Shown: positions 1-6,809 of the stretch, one piece after another | Layout: the number at the start of each line of letters is the position of its first letter | Position numbering within the stretch: the stretch's first letter is position 1 | Origin: CAIMDX01 sp041652155 | GTDB lineage: Bacteria; Patescibacteriota; Minisyncoccia; Minisyncoccales; JAQTVQ01 | Reading direction: 5' to 3' | Length of the DNA stretch: 57,281 bases | Assembly (NCBI GenBank): GCA_041652155.1 | Contig: JBAZHV010000001.1 | Span: forward strand, 1 to 57,281 | Notes under the pieces: generated by a model | The model's database searches: none | What the model was told of the DNA's origin: nothing | What the model saw: the letters and a program-made list of their open reading frames with translations, nothing else | Translations under genes and position numbers: made by a program

Positions 1-98
1 GGGAAGATATCTTGAAGAAAAAGTTATTTAAAATAGCTTTGGATGAATTCATAACATATCCGTAATTTTTAGGCAATGGCAAAAATAGTTATGAATTA

Positions 99-114
99 AT
101 AGCAAAATTGCTAT
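99..114. promoter_or_regulatory. Small dyad upstream of rlmN
   Basis: Seven-base arms ATAGCAA / TTGCTAT separated by two bases, 30 bases before the rlmN start. The surrounding 1-143 stretch is AT-rich and I see no gene or convincing promoter in it. The dyad may be an operator or chance in AT-rich DNA. Confidence 0.25.
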
Positions 115-143
115 AAATTTGATAGTATTAAGACGATAAAACT

Positions 144-1163
144 ATGAATCTTGAAAGCGTGAACGACATTTTAATAGGGGAGCCGGTATATCGGGTAAAG
201 CAGATCCAAAAGGCGTTATATAAAGATCTGATCGACGATTGGTCCCAAGCTACGACCCTGCCTCTTTCTTTGCGTGAAAAGATGAATTCACAGTGTCCGT
301 TGTCCATCAACGCCGAGCTTTTTGAATCTTCGGACAAAAAAACAGTGAAAGCTCTGATAACCCTTAAAGACGGCATCAAGATCGAAACGGTTTTGATGAG
401 GCATAATGACAAAAGAAATACCGTTTGCGTTTCTTCCCAGGCAGGCTGCGCCATGGCCTGTGTTTTCTGCGCCACGGGAAAAATGGGATTTAAAAGGAAT
501 TTGACCCAATACGAGATCGCCCAACAGGTTATGCTGTTCGGACGTTATTTGAAAAAGACAGGGGAGAAAGTGACCAATGTCGTTTTTATGGGAATGGGAG
601 AGCCATTCCTCAATTATGAAAATGTTTTGGCCGCCATCAAGTTTTTGAACGATCCGGAAGGATTTGGTTTGGGCGGCAGAAATTTCTCCATTTCCACATC
701 GGGTATAATAGAGGGGATCAGAAAATTATCCCAGGAAAAAATGGAAATAAACTTGGCCATATCCCTGCATGCCCCCAACCAGGAATTGCGCTCCAAAATA
801 ATGCCGGTCAATAGAAAATATCCCATAGGCAAAGTGATGGATGCGGCAAGCGAATACGTCAAAGCAAGGAAAAGAAGAGTAATGTTCGAATATATTATGA
901 TAGACGGTTTTAACGATTCCTTGAAAGACGCTGAAGAATTGGCCAAATTGATGGATAAACCTTTGTATTTCGTCAACCTTATCCCTTGCAATCCGACACC
1001 CGGATTCAGCCCTTCTCCGGCCGAACGCGTTAAAAAGTTCAAGGAATTTTTATTAAAAAAGAGGGTGGACGTCACCCAGCGCTACGGTTTCGGCCGCGAC
1101 ATCGAAGCGGCTTGCGGCCAATTGGCGGCGAAAGAAGAAAATAATTCAAATAACGATTTTTAA
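144..1163 (+). CDS. rlmN: 23S rRNA (adenine-2503-C2)-methyltransferase RlmN
   Basis: Radical SAM enzyme that methylates C2 of A2503 in 23S rRNA (and, in many bacteria, A37 of some tRNAs). The 339-residue protein carries the cluster-binding CX3CX2C motif at Cys102, Cys106 and Cys109 (GCAMACVFC). Near the C-terminus it has the DIEAACGQL segment, whose Cys (about residue 324) is the one that forms the methyl-carrying thioether in this family. Length and both motifs are normal for RlmN. The ATG at 144 follows an AT-rich leader. The next gene starts 6 bases after the stop, so the two are probably cotranscribed. Confidence 0.95.
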   Translation: MNLESVNDILIGEPVYRVKQIQKALYKDLIDDWSQATTLPLSLREKMNSQCPLSINAELFESSDKKTVKALITLKDGIKIETVLMRHNDKRNTVCVSSQAGCAMACVFCATGKMGFKRNLTQYEIAQQVMLFGRYLKKTGEKVTNVVFMGMGEPFLNYENVLAAIKFLNDPEGFGLGGRNFSISTSGIIEGIRKLSQEKMEINLAISLHAPNQELRSKIMPVNRKYPIGKVMDAASEYVKARKRRVMFEYIMIDGFNDSLKDAEELAKLMDKPLYFVNLIPCNPTPGFSPSPAERVKKFKEFLLKKRVDVTQRYGFGRDIEAACGQLAAKEENNSNNDF

Positions 1164-1169
1164 AAATTT

Positions 1170-1487
1170 ATGGACAATCAATCATTGCTCCTTTATTTGG
1201 GTTTAGCTTCGATAGCGGTTCTGCTTATTTTGATCGTTTATTATTCTCTGCAAGTGGTTGCCAGCCGCAGGAGGCTTAGAAAGGAAACGGAAGAAGCCTT
1301 GTCGGCCCTTTCCCAAAACTTTAAAAGTTTGCGCGATGAATTCGAGAAGGAGATAGCTTATTTGGACGGTAAGGAGGAGCTTTCCTTGCAGGAAAGCTTG
1401 ACCTACAAGAAGTTGAAAGAATCTTTTGACGAATCGGAAAAGTACATCACCAAGGAAATAAAAGATATCGAAAAGGAATTAAAGTAA
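1170..1487 (+). CDS. Small membrane-anchored coiled-coil protein
   Basis: I do not recognise a family. The 105-residue product has one hydrophobic helix (about residues 7-27), then an Arg-rich turn (SRRRLRK). The rest is a charged helical segment rich in Glu and Lys that should form a coiled coil. It follows rlmN by 6 bases and ends about 100 bases before a strong terminator, so it is the last gene of a two-gene unit. A role as a membrane-tethered scaffold is only a guess. Confidence 0.7.
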   Translation: MDNQSLLLYLGLASIAVLLILIVYYSLQVVASRRRLRKETEEALSALSQNFKSLRDEFEKEIAYLDGKEELSLQESLTYKKLKESFDESEKYITKEIKDIEKELK

Positions 1488-1517
1488 TTTGCTTTTAGTC
1501 CGCCGTAGCTCCCGCAG

Positions 1518-1537
1518 CCTGCCTGCCGGCAGGCGGG
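1518..1537. repeat. Palindromic CCTGCCGGCAGG-type repeat, copy 1
   Basis: Core GCCTGCCGGCAGGC (1521-1534) is a perfect palindrome inside the intergenic region. The same core recurs at 49581-49596, with degenerate relatives at 4807-4822 and 38733-38756. The copies are dispersed in spacers, as expected for a small mobile palindromic repeat. Confidence 0.6.
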
Positions 1538-1584
1538 GAGCGAAGGCGACTTCGTTCCGGGCTTCCGCCAAATAAAACAGACAA

Positions 1585-1622
1585 AAACAAAACACGGCAT
1601 TAAGCCGTGTTTTGTTTTTTTA
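1585..1622. terminator. Bidirectional terminator between the rlmN unit and efp
   Basis: 14-bp stem with ACACGGC/GCCGTGT at its core, a five-base loop and T-runs on both sides. It lies between the convergent rlmN unit and efp and can serve both strands. Confidence 0.85.
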
Positions 1623-1646
1623 AGGTATCTCACTTCAGGAGATTAG

Positions 1647-2219
1647 CTATTTCCCGACTTCGACCCTTCTGGAATATTCTCCGGTTTCGGTGTTGACCTC
1701 TATCATATCTCCTTCAACCACAAAAAGAGGGACATTGACTTGAACGCCCGTTTCCAATACGGCCATTTTTGTCCCTCCTTGGGCGCGGTCGCCTTTAACT
1801 CCGGGGGATGCTTCCTTAACTTTCAGCTGGACCTTGATCGGCATCATAATGTTTATGAATTCTCCTTCGAATTTTATTCCTTCGATAAGCTGGTTGGATT
1901 TCAAGTATTTCGGGGAGTCTCCCAATTGTTCGGCGGACAGATCGAATCTTTTGCCCGGGTTATCGGCCTCGCAAAAAACATATTTGTCGCGGCTTGAATA
2001 AATGAATTTGATATCCACTTTTTCCAGTTCGGCCTCATCGTAGCGGGCATCCTGGTGGAAGCTCTTGTCCGTTATTTTTCCGGTTATAAGGTTTTTAACC
2101 TTGGCCTTGATAATAAAAACATCTTGAGCCTTTCCGACCGGCTGGGATTCTACGATCTCATACGGCTGGCCCTCCATGATGAACTGGACCCCTCTTTTCA
2201 ATCCGAAATAATTTATCAT
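1647..2219 (-). CDS. efp: Translation elongation factor P
   Basis: EF-P binds between the P and E sites and rescues ribosomes stalled on polyproline. The 190-residue length is the family norm. The N-terminal KOW-like domain begins at INYFGLKRGV. The loop that normally carries the modifiable lysine reads QPVGKAQDVF (Lys30), so a lysine is kept at the tip. Two OB domains follow, ending ETGVQVNVPLFVVEGDMI. No modification enzyme (EpmA, EarP or YmfI type) is visible in the window. The gene is convergent with the rlmN unit and shares its terminator. Confidence 0.93.
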   Translation of the reverse strand: MINYFGLKRGVQFIMEGQPYEIVESQPVGKAQDVFIIKAKVKNLITGKITDKSFHQDARYDEAELEKVDIKFIYSSRDKYVFCEADNPGKRFDLSAEQLGDSPKYLKSNQLIEGIKFEGEFINIMMPIKVQLKVKEASPGVKGDRAQGGTKMAVLETGVQVNVPLFVVEGDMIEVNTETGEYSRRVEVGK

Positions 2220-2295
2220 ATTCTTCGAATCCTAAACTATAAAAAATTTCAAGCAATGCTTGGTTTGATATTTTTTAAAACTTAGGATCTTTTAA

Positions 2296-2352
2296 CCTGG
2301 AAGCTTGATGCGCTTCCAGGCACCGCTTTTGCCTTGCATAATATCAAGCGGT
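2296..2352. terminator. Two hairpins between efp and the HHH-protein gene
   Basis: First hairpin: arms CCTGGAAGC / GCTTCCAGG (2296-2320). Second: ACCGCTT / AAGCGGT (about 2322-2352). They lie just downstream of the minus-strand gene ending at 2368 and upstream of efp. The T-run is weak, so this may be a terminator or a processing structure. Confidence 0.45.
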
Positions 2353-2367
2353 TGCTGTTTAATAATT

Positions 2368-3039
2368 TTACTTTTTCTCTATTTCCCATTCCATTTCGCT
2401 TTCTTTGCCGGCGAACTCCAGCCACTCTCCGCCGTCGCCTATGACATACCAGCGCTTGCGGGTTTGGGACCATACCATCGGCTTGCCTTGGAAATAAGGC
2501 TTTTTGACCACTTCCTTGGGCTTCAGCCTGTCTAATTCTAACCATTTTTTGAAAACTGTTTCAATAGCATAGTCCAAATTTCTCGATTTTGCCCACTCGG
2601 CCACTTTATCGACAGCTTCTTTGGCTTTTGCTGTCGAACCTGATAATTCCAATAATTGCTTGGCTGGTTTGGTAAAACGCGAATAAACAATTTTTTGTTT
2701 TTTGGCGTTCGCTTTCAACTCGCTCAGATCGACTCCTTTGGTCTCGAAAAAATGGGTGACGATCTGGCGGACGGCGGTTTCTTCGTCGAGATCTTCAAGG
2801 GTCTTTATTTTTTTTGTTTTTAAGAACTCTTCTATCTTTGCGGCTATGCTTTTGCCCACGCCGGGAATTTTTTCAAGCCCTTTTAATCCTTCTTCTTTGT
2901 ATATCTCCCTTACATCTTTGTCCAGGGATTCCAAAGACCGGGCGGCCTTGCGGTAAGCCTTAGGCTTGAAGTCCACTCCTTTTATGTCCAGCAGATAGGC
3001 AAGCTCCAATAAAGATTTTGCTATTTCCTGGTTGGTCAT
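2368..3039 (-). CDS. Helix-hairpin-helix protein related to the N-terminus of family X DNA polymerases
   Basis: 223 residues. Residues 1-85 match the 8-kDa/HhH region of PolX: an N-terminal helical bundle, then IPGVGKSIAAKIEEFLKT, a classic HhH DNA-binding hairpin. The PolX palm with its catalytic aspartates is absent. In its place is a Lys-rich helical middle and a C-terminal W-rich segment I cannot assign. It is therefore unlikely to be a polymerase and more likely a DNA-binding or repair accessory protein. Its start overlaps the stop of the padR-like gene by one base (TAATG), so the two are translationally coupled. Confidence 0.7.
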   Translation of the reverse strand: MTNQEIAKSLLELAYLLDIKGVDFKPKAYRKAARSLESLDKDVREIYKEEGLKGLEKIPGVGKSIAAKIEEFLKTKKIKTLEDLDEETAVRQIVTHFFETKGVDLSELKANAKKQKIVYSRFTKPAKQLLELSGSTAKAKEAVDKVAEWAKSRNLDYAIETVFKKWLELDRLKPKEVVKKPYFQGKPMVWSQTRKRWYVIGDGGEWLEFAGKESEMEWEIEKK

Positions 3040-3344
3040 TATTTGTTCAATTCGTTCAGAATAAATTGATAAAATTCTTTGGCTTTTTTCAGCTCTTCAG
3101 ATCCTTTATCGGTTATCTTATACACTCTTCTTCTTTGATCGGCTTTGCTTTGGACGAAAGCATCTTCCTCCAGCCGATAGAGCACCCTATAAGGAGTTAT
3201 TTTGCCGGGTTTGAACCCGTATTTTTGTTCGATCATTTTTGGCAGCTCCCAGCCATAAACGTCTTTTTCCTTTAAAAGCAGAAGAATATAGATCCAAAGA
3301 TTGTCTTTTGTGTTAGTTTTTTGAAGATGAAAAAAGGGGAGCAT
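3039..3344 (-). CDS. PadR-family transcriptional regulator
   Basis: A winged-helix repressor of the short PadR type (101 residues from the ATG at 3344; an in-frame ATG at 3374 would add 10). The pattern WIYILLLLKEKDVYGWELPKMI followed by ITPYRVLYRLEEDAFV and RRVYKITDKG is the PadR helix-turn-helix and wing. It is coupled to the HhH gene downstream and divergent from the inositol-phosphate synthase gene. A dyad lies over the promoter between them, so it probably controls that gene, itself, or both. Confidence 0.85.
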   Translation of the reverse strand: MLPFFHLQKTNTKDNLWIYILLLLKEKDVYGWELPKMIEQKYGFKPGKITPYRVLYRLEEDAFVQSKADQRRRVYKITDKGSEELKKAKEFYQFILNELNK

Positions 3345-3367
3345 AATTGTTTTCCACACGTAATTCC

Positions 3368-3395
3368 TTGACATTGTATTTTACGGCGGTAAAAT
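3368..3395 (+). promoter_or_regulatory. Promoter for the inositol-phosphate synthase gene
   Basis: TTGACA (3368-3373), 16-bp spacer, TAAAAT (3390-3395), on the plus strand about 55 bases before the ATG at 3451. Predicted start of transcription near 3403. Confidence 0.65.
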
Positions 3396-3397
3396 AC
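3376..3397. promoter_or_regulatory. Probable PadR operator
   Basis: Perfect dyad GTATTTTAC-GGCG-GTAAAATAC filling the spacer and -10 of the promoter at 3368-3395. Its position between a PadR gene and a divergent target gene is typical for an autoregulated repressor. Confidence 0.6.
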
Positions 3398-3450
3398 TTT
3401 AGACGGATAAAACATCCTTCTTTAATAAATAGTAAACAAAACTTTCGAAT

Positions 3451-4575
3451 ATGTCAAAAGAAATTTCAACGGAGAAAAAAGGCATAAAGATCGCGGTCGC
3501 CGGGGTGGGAAACTGTTTTTCAAGCCTTTTGCAGGGCATCTATTTCTATAAAGACGTGAATGACAACGACGAACTGGTGCCCGGGCTGATGCATAACGTC
3601 ATCGGTTCATATAAAATATCGGACATCAAGGTCGTGGCGGCTTTTGACGTGGACAAGCGCAAGATAGGCAAAGATATTTCCGAAGCCATTTTTGCCGAGC
3701 CCAATTGCACTAAAATATTTTTCAAGGATGTTCCCCAAACAGGAGTAAAAGTCAAAATGGGAGAGGTATTGGACGGAATTGCCGGACATATGAAAGATTA
3801 TCTGGAAGACAAAGCTTTCGCGGCTTCCGGCGAGCCATCGGTTAACGTGGCGGAAGAACTGAAAAGATCCGGAGCGGAGATACTGATAAATTATATGCCG
3901 GTAGGCTCGCAGAAGGCCACTGAATTCTATGCAAATGCCGCTCTGGAGGCCGGTTGCGCTTTTATCAACTGTATGCCCGTGTTTATCGTTTCCAACGAGG
4001 AGTGGGCCGAAAAATTCAAGGCAAAAGGCTTGCCTTGCATAGGCGACGATATAAAATCCCAGATCGGAGCGACCATCGTCCACCGCGCGCTAAGCCATTT
4101 GTTCAGCCAGAGAGGGGTGGCCATAGATAAATCTTACCAGCTCAATTTTGGAGGCAATACGGATTTTTTGAACATGCTTTCCCGCGAAAGGCTGAAGTCA
4201 AAAAAAATATCCAAAACAGAAAGCGTGGAATCGCAATTAAGCAAACGTTTAAGCTACGACAATTTACACATCGGGCCGTCGGATTGGATACCTTTTTTGA
4301 AAGACAATAAGATATGCTTTATCAGGATCGAGGGGCGGAAATTCGGCAACGTGCCGGTCGAGCTTGAGCTAAGGCTGTCGGTCGAGGATTCTCCGAACTC
4401 CGCCGGCTGCGTTATAGACGCCATCAGGATGGCTAAGCTGGCTCTGGACCGCAAAGTCGGCGGAGCTTTGATATCTCCCTCCTCTTACTTTATGAAACAC
4501 CCCCCGCAGCAGTTTACGGACGAAAGATGCAGAGAGATAGTAGAGGAGTTTATTGCCGGAAAAAGACAAGTCTAA
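3451..4575 (+). CDS. ino1: Inositol-3-phosphate synthase
   Basis: Converts glucose-6-phosphate to 1D-myo-inositol 3-phosphate using NAD as an internal redox cofactor. The 374-residue protein has the N-terminal Rossmann loop AVAGVGNCFSS (15-25), a mid-region LNFGGNTDFLNM and the Lys-rich active-site strand RLKSKKISKTESV. The layout is that of the compact archaeal/actinobacterial form. A CDP-alcohol phosphatidyltransferase follows on the same strand, which points to use in lipid head groups. It is divergent from padR and has a promoter with a dyad in it. Confidence 0.9.
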   Translation: MSKEISTEKKGIKIAVAGVGNCFSSLLQGIYFYKDVNDNDELVPGLMHNVIGSYKISDIKVVAAFDVDKRKIGKDISEAIFAEPNCTKIFFKDVPQTGVKVKMGEVLDGIAGHMKDYLEDKAFAASGEPSVNVAEELKRSGAEILINYMPVGSQKATEFYANAALEAGCAFINCMPVFIVSNEEWAEKFKAKGLPCIGDDIKSQIGATIVHRALSHLFSQRGVAIDKSYQLNFGGNTDFLNMLSRERLKSKKISKTESVESQLSKRLSYDNLHIGPSDWIPFLKDNKICFIRIEGRKFGNVPVELELRLSVEDSPNSAGCVIDAIRMAKLALDRKVGGALISPSSYFMKHPPQQFTDERCREIVEEFIAGKRQV

Positions 4576-4581
4576 TTAATC

Positions 4582-4719
4582 GGGCGAATTGCCTATGGAG
4601 AACCGCTATTTTCCCCTTCGAGGAAAATAGCTTTGTCCTCGGCTGGCTCGTCCCGCCCTTTGCGAAGGGCAGGACTCCGTGGCCGCCAGCCTGCGGAGAT
4701 TCTCCATAAGCAATTGCCC
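4582..4719. repeat. 138-bp structured inverted-repeat element
   Basis: Outer arms of about 20 bases (4582-4602 and 4700-4719, few mismatches) enclose two nested hairpins. Arm A is 4605-4631 with GCTATTTTCC / GGAAAATAGC. Arm B pairs GGCTGGC (4641-4647) with GCCAGCC (4685-4691), then GTCC/GGAC, then GCCCTT/AAGGGC. It lies in a gene-free spacer between ino1 and the CDP-alcohol phosphatidyltransferase gene. It could be a MITE-like mobile element or a structured RNA. Short ORFs across it are by-products of the repeat. Confidence 0.6.
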
Positions 4720-4806
4720 TTAAACCATAGAAAAACAGCTTTTTTCGGGTTGGATGGAGCGGGTGATTGGCAGATGGAAAGATATTAATTTTCAAACCTC
4801 CAATTT

Positions 4807-4822
4807 TTCCTGCCTGCAGGGG
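4807..4822. repeat. Degenerate CCTGCCTGCAGG-type palindrome
   Basis: CCTGCCTGCAGGGGAG resembles a shortened version of the palindromic repeat seen at 1518-1537 and 49581-49596. The remaining spacer to 4920 is AT-rich with no gene that I can see. Confidence 0.35.
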
Positions 4823-4920
4823 AGTTTAAAAATTGAAAATTATCAGCCTGGAGTTCGGCTGTTTTAAGTTTTAAACCGTTGCTTTACATTTTTCGCTTTA
4901 AGTTTTACGCTTATTTATAT

Positions 4921-5511
4921 ATGTTGGATACTCGCAGAGAATCGTTCAGAGGATTGGAAAAGGCGGTCGCTAAGATTTTTTCACGGTTGCCGGTAACTCC
5001 GAACCAGTACAGTTTCAGCTCTGTCCTTTTTGCTTTGGTTTGTTTATATTTTTTAATAAAGCAAGCTGTTGCTTGGGCGATCGTATTTTTTTTACTGGCG
5101 GCTTTTATGGATTTTGTCGACGGGGGAGTGGCCCGTTATAAAAATTTGTCCACAAAAAAAGGCGCCTATCTGGACACCATTTTCGACCGTTACGTGGAAG
5201 GGATAACGATCATTGGGTTTTTGTTTCTGCCTCTGCCTCAAATATTTTTGCCAAACTATATTTTGATATCGCTGGTTCTTTTCGGATCGATGATGACGAC
5301 CTATGCCAAATCGGCGGCGAAAGAAAAAGAGCTGACGTCCGTAGAACTGAAAGGAGGATTAATGTCCCGGGGCGAAAGGGCGATACTCTATTTTTTAATA
5401 ATGCTTTCGGCTATTTTCTGTTCGGAAACAGCGGTTTGGATATTGATGGCGATGGCATTGCTTGCCAATATGACCGCCATTCAAAGGATATTCTCCGCGG
5501 TGAAAAACTGA
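4921..5511 (+). CDS. CDP-alcohol phosphatidyltransferase (possible inositol-phosphate lipid synthase)
   Basis: Integral membrane enzyme that transfers a phosphatidyl group from a CDP-activated lipid to an alcohol. The full catalytic signature DGX2ARX8GX3DX3D is present (DGGVAR ... GAYLDTIFD). About six hydrophobic helices follow. The ATG at 4921 gives 196 residues; an upstream TTG at 4879 would add 14 residues of poor quality. With inositol-phosphate synthase just upstream, the likely acceptor is inositol phosphate (phosphatidyl- or archaetidylinositol-phosphate synthase type). That substrate is inferred from context; glycerol-phosphate is the alternative. Its stop abuts the stop of the convergent PHP gene. 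Confidence 0.85.
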   Translation: MLDTRRESFRGLEKAVAKIFSRLPVTPNQYSFSSVLFALVCLYFLIKQAVAWAIVFFLLAAFMDFVDGGVARYKNLSTKKGAYLDTIFDRYVEGITIIGFLFLPLPQIFLPNYILISLVLFGSMMTTYAKSAAKEKELTSVELKGGLMSRGERAILYFLIMLSAIFCSETAVWILMAMALLANMTAIQRIFSAVKN

Positions 5512-6177
5512 TTATTTTTTCTTTCTCCAATTCGGAAAAAATAAAGAAGCCAGTCTCGAGACAAGCGGCGCCAGCAAGTAAATACGGTTCAATTTTTTAC
5601 CGAAAGTTTTGGTCTTCTTTCCGATTATGGCCTGCTTGAATTCTTCAATATCAGCTGCTTCGGCTTGAGCATAAGCGCTGCCCGATGTTCTGCCGAAATG
5701 GCTGTCGCTGCCGGCGGTCATGGCCGTACCGCATTTCTCGGCCAGCCGGCGGGCTTTATTGTCGGATGCCAAGAACGGCCCGCGGCTGTTAAAAACTTCT
5801 ATGCCGTCAACGAATTTCAGATATTCTTCCAGCTTTCCTTTGAAATTTTCAGGAAAATGATAAGGATGAGCCACTATGGCGATCCCTCCTTGCGACCTTA
5901 TCTCCGCGGCGGCCTCCAGAAATTTTTTGCTTTTTACTTCCTTTGTCAAGAAAAGACCTAAAAGATCGCATTTTTCAGTCTTTATTTCTTGGCCCAGAAC
6001 TAAAACCGCGTTATGTTTCTTGGCCGCGGCGATGGCTTCGGGCCAGCCTTTGATGGTGTCATGATCGGTCAAAGCGATCCCGTCCAGCCCCTTTTCCAGA
6101 GCAGAAACAATAAGCTTCTCAGGAGAGTCAAACCCGTCATAAGACCAATAACTGTGATTATGCAAGTCTATTTTCAT
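5512..6177 (-). CDS. PHP-domain metal-dependent phosphoesterase
   Basis: The 221-residue protein has the four PHP motifs in order: HNH at 6-8, LTDHDT near 37-42, HPYHFP in the middle and GSDSH near residue 157. These ligate the divalent metals. Stand-alone PHP proteins hydrolyse small phosphoesters such as 3',5'-nucleoside bisphosphates; the substrate here is unknown. The C-terminal end is basic (FFPNWRKKK). It follows AMMECR1 after a hairpin and ends back-to-back with the CDP-alcohol phosphatidyltransferase gene, with no space for a separate terminator. Confidence 0.85.
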   Translation of the reverse strand: MKIDLHNHSYWSYDGFDSPEKLIVSALEKGLDGIALTDHDTIKGWPEAIAAAKKHNAVLVLGQEIKTEKCDLLGLFLTKEVKSKKFLEAAAEIRSQGGIAIVAHPYHFPENFKGKLEEYLKFVDGIEVFNSRGPFLASDNKARRLAEKCGTAMTAGSDSHFGRTSGSAYAQAEAADIEEFKQAIIGKKTKTFGKKLNRIYLLAPLVSRLASLFFPNWRKKK

Positions 6178-6238
6178 AAAAATTAAAGAATTTTTATTAT
6201 TTTTGCGAAATTTAGAAAGAATTTTTATTCTCTTTGCA

Positions 6239-6267
6239 AAATTCCGCGAATTCTTTTCGCGGAATTT
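6239..6267 (-). terminator. Hairpin at the 3' end of the AMMECR1 gene
   Basis: 12-bp perfect stem AAATTCCGCGAA / TTCGCGGAATTT overlapping the AMMECR1 stop codon. AT-rich sequence follows on the minus strand. Probably a partial terminator between AMMECR1 and the PHP gene. Confidence 0.6.
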
Positions 6268-6791
6268 CAGGAATATTTTTCCACTGTGAATTTATAAATT
6301 TTTATTTGTTCTTTCTCGGAGTCGATCCCTGCTTTTTGGCAGGCAATAGCCAGCTGATCGTCTGCTCTGTCTATCCCCTCTAGCCCGGGCAATAATAAAC
6401 CGGTTTTTTCGCCGTTGCCTTTGGAAGATTTGACTATCACGCCGTATATTTTAGGATCCAGTTCTTCCAAGTTTCTAACAGGATCCGGCCGGTTCAATAT
6501 CGAAACCGTGTATTTCAAATAAGGCAGTTCCGATATATCGATCGGATCGAAACGATAGTCCTGGCTGGCTGCTGCTACCGCGTTTTGAATGGTCTCCACG
6601 GCTACATTCTCATGGCAAGGAAGATAAGTTCCGATACATCCGCGCAGATCGCCTTTTTCCTCTATAGTTACAAACACTCCTGCTTTTCTGGAGATGAATT
6701 CGGATGGAAAATCAAGCGGCACGGTTAAAACCGTGCCGCTTTTGATATGTTCTTCAACTGTTTTTTTCGCCAGTTCGACTAAAATATGCAT
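6267..6791 (-). CDS. amrA: AMMECR1-domain protein (AmmeMemoRadiSam system protein A)
   Basis: 174 residues with the signature LRGCIG at 49-54 and the following YLP and AVAAASQDYRFDPI segments typical of the AMMECR1 fold. In prokaryotes this family occurs with a MEMO homologue and a radical SAM protein; both are encoded in this window (9327-9971 and 12322-13335). The reaction of the system is not established. The gene starts 19 bases after glnA stops, so it is most likely the second gene of the glnA transcript and falls under the same leader control. Confidence 0.9.
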   Translation of the reverse strand: MHILVELAKKTVEEHIKSGTVLTVPLDFPSEFISRKAGVFVTIEEKGDLRGCIGTYLPCHENVAVETIQNAVAAASQDYRFDPIDISELPYLKYTVSILNRPDPVRNLEELDPKIYGVIVKSSKGNGEKTGLLLPGLEGIDRADDQLAIACQKAGIDSEKEQIKIYKFTVEKYS

Positions 6792-6809
6792 TAACTGATT
6801 TTCACACTT

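Noticed and set aside
4527..4795. Short ORFs over the spacer after ino1
   Set aside because: They read through the nested inverted repeat at 4582-4719 on both strands, as palindromes often do.
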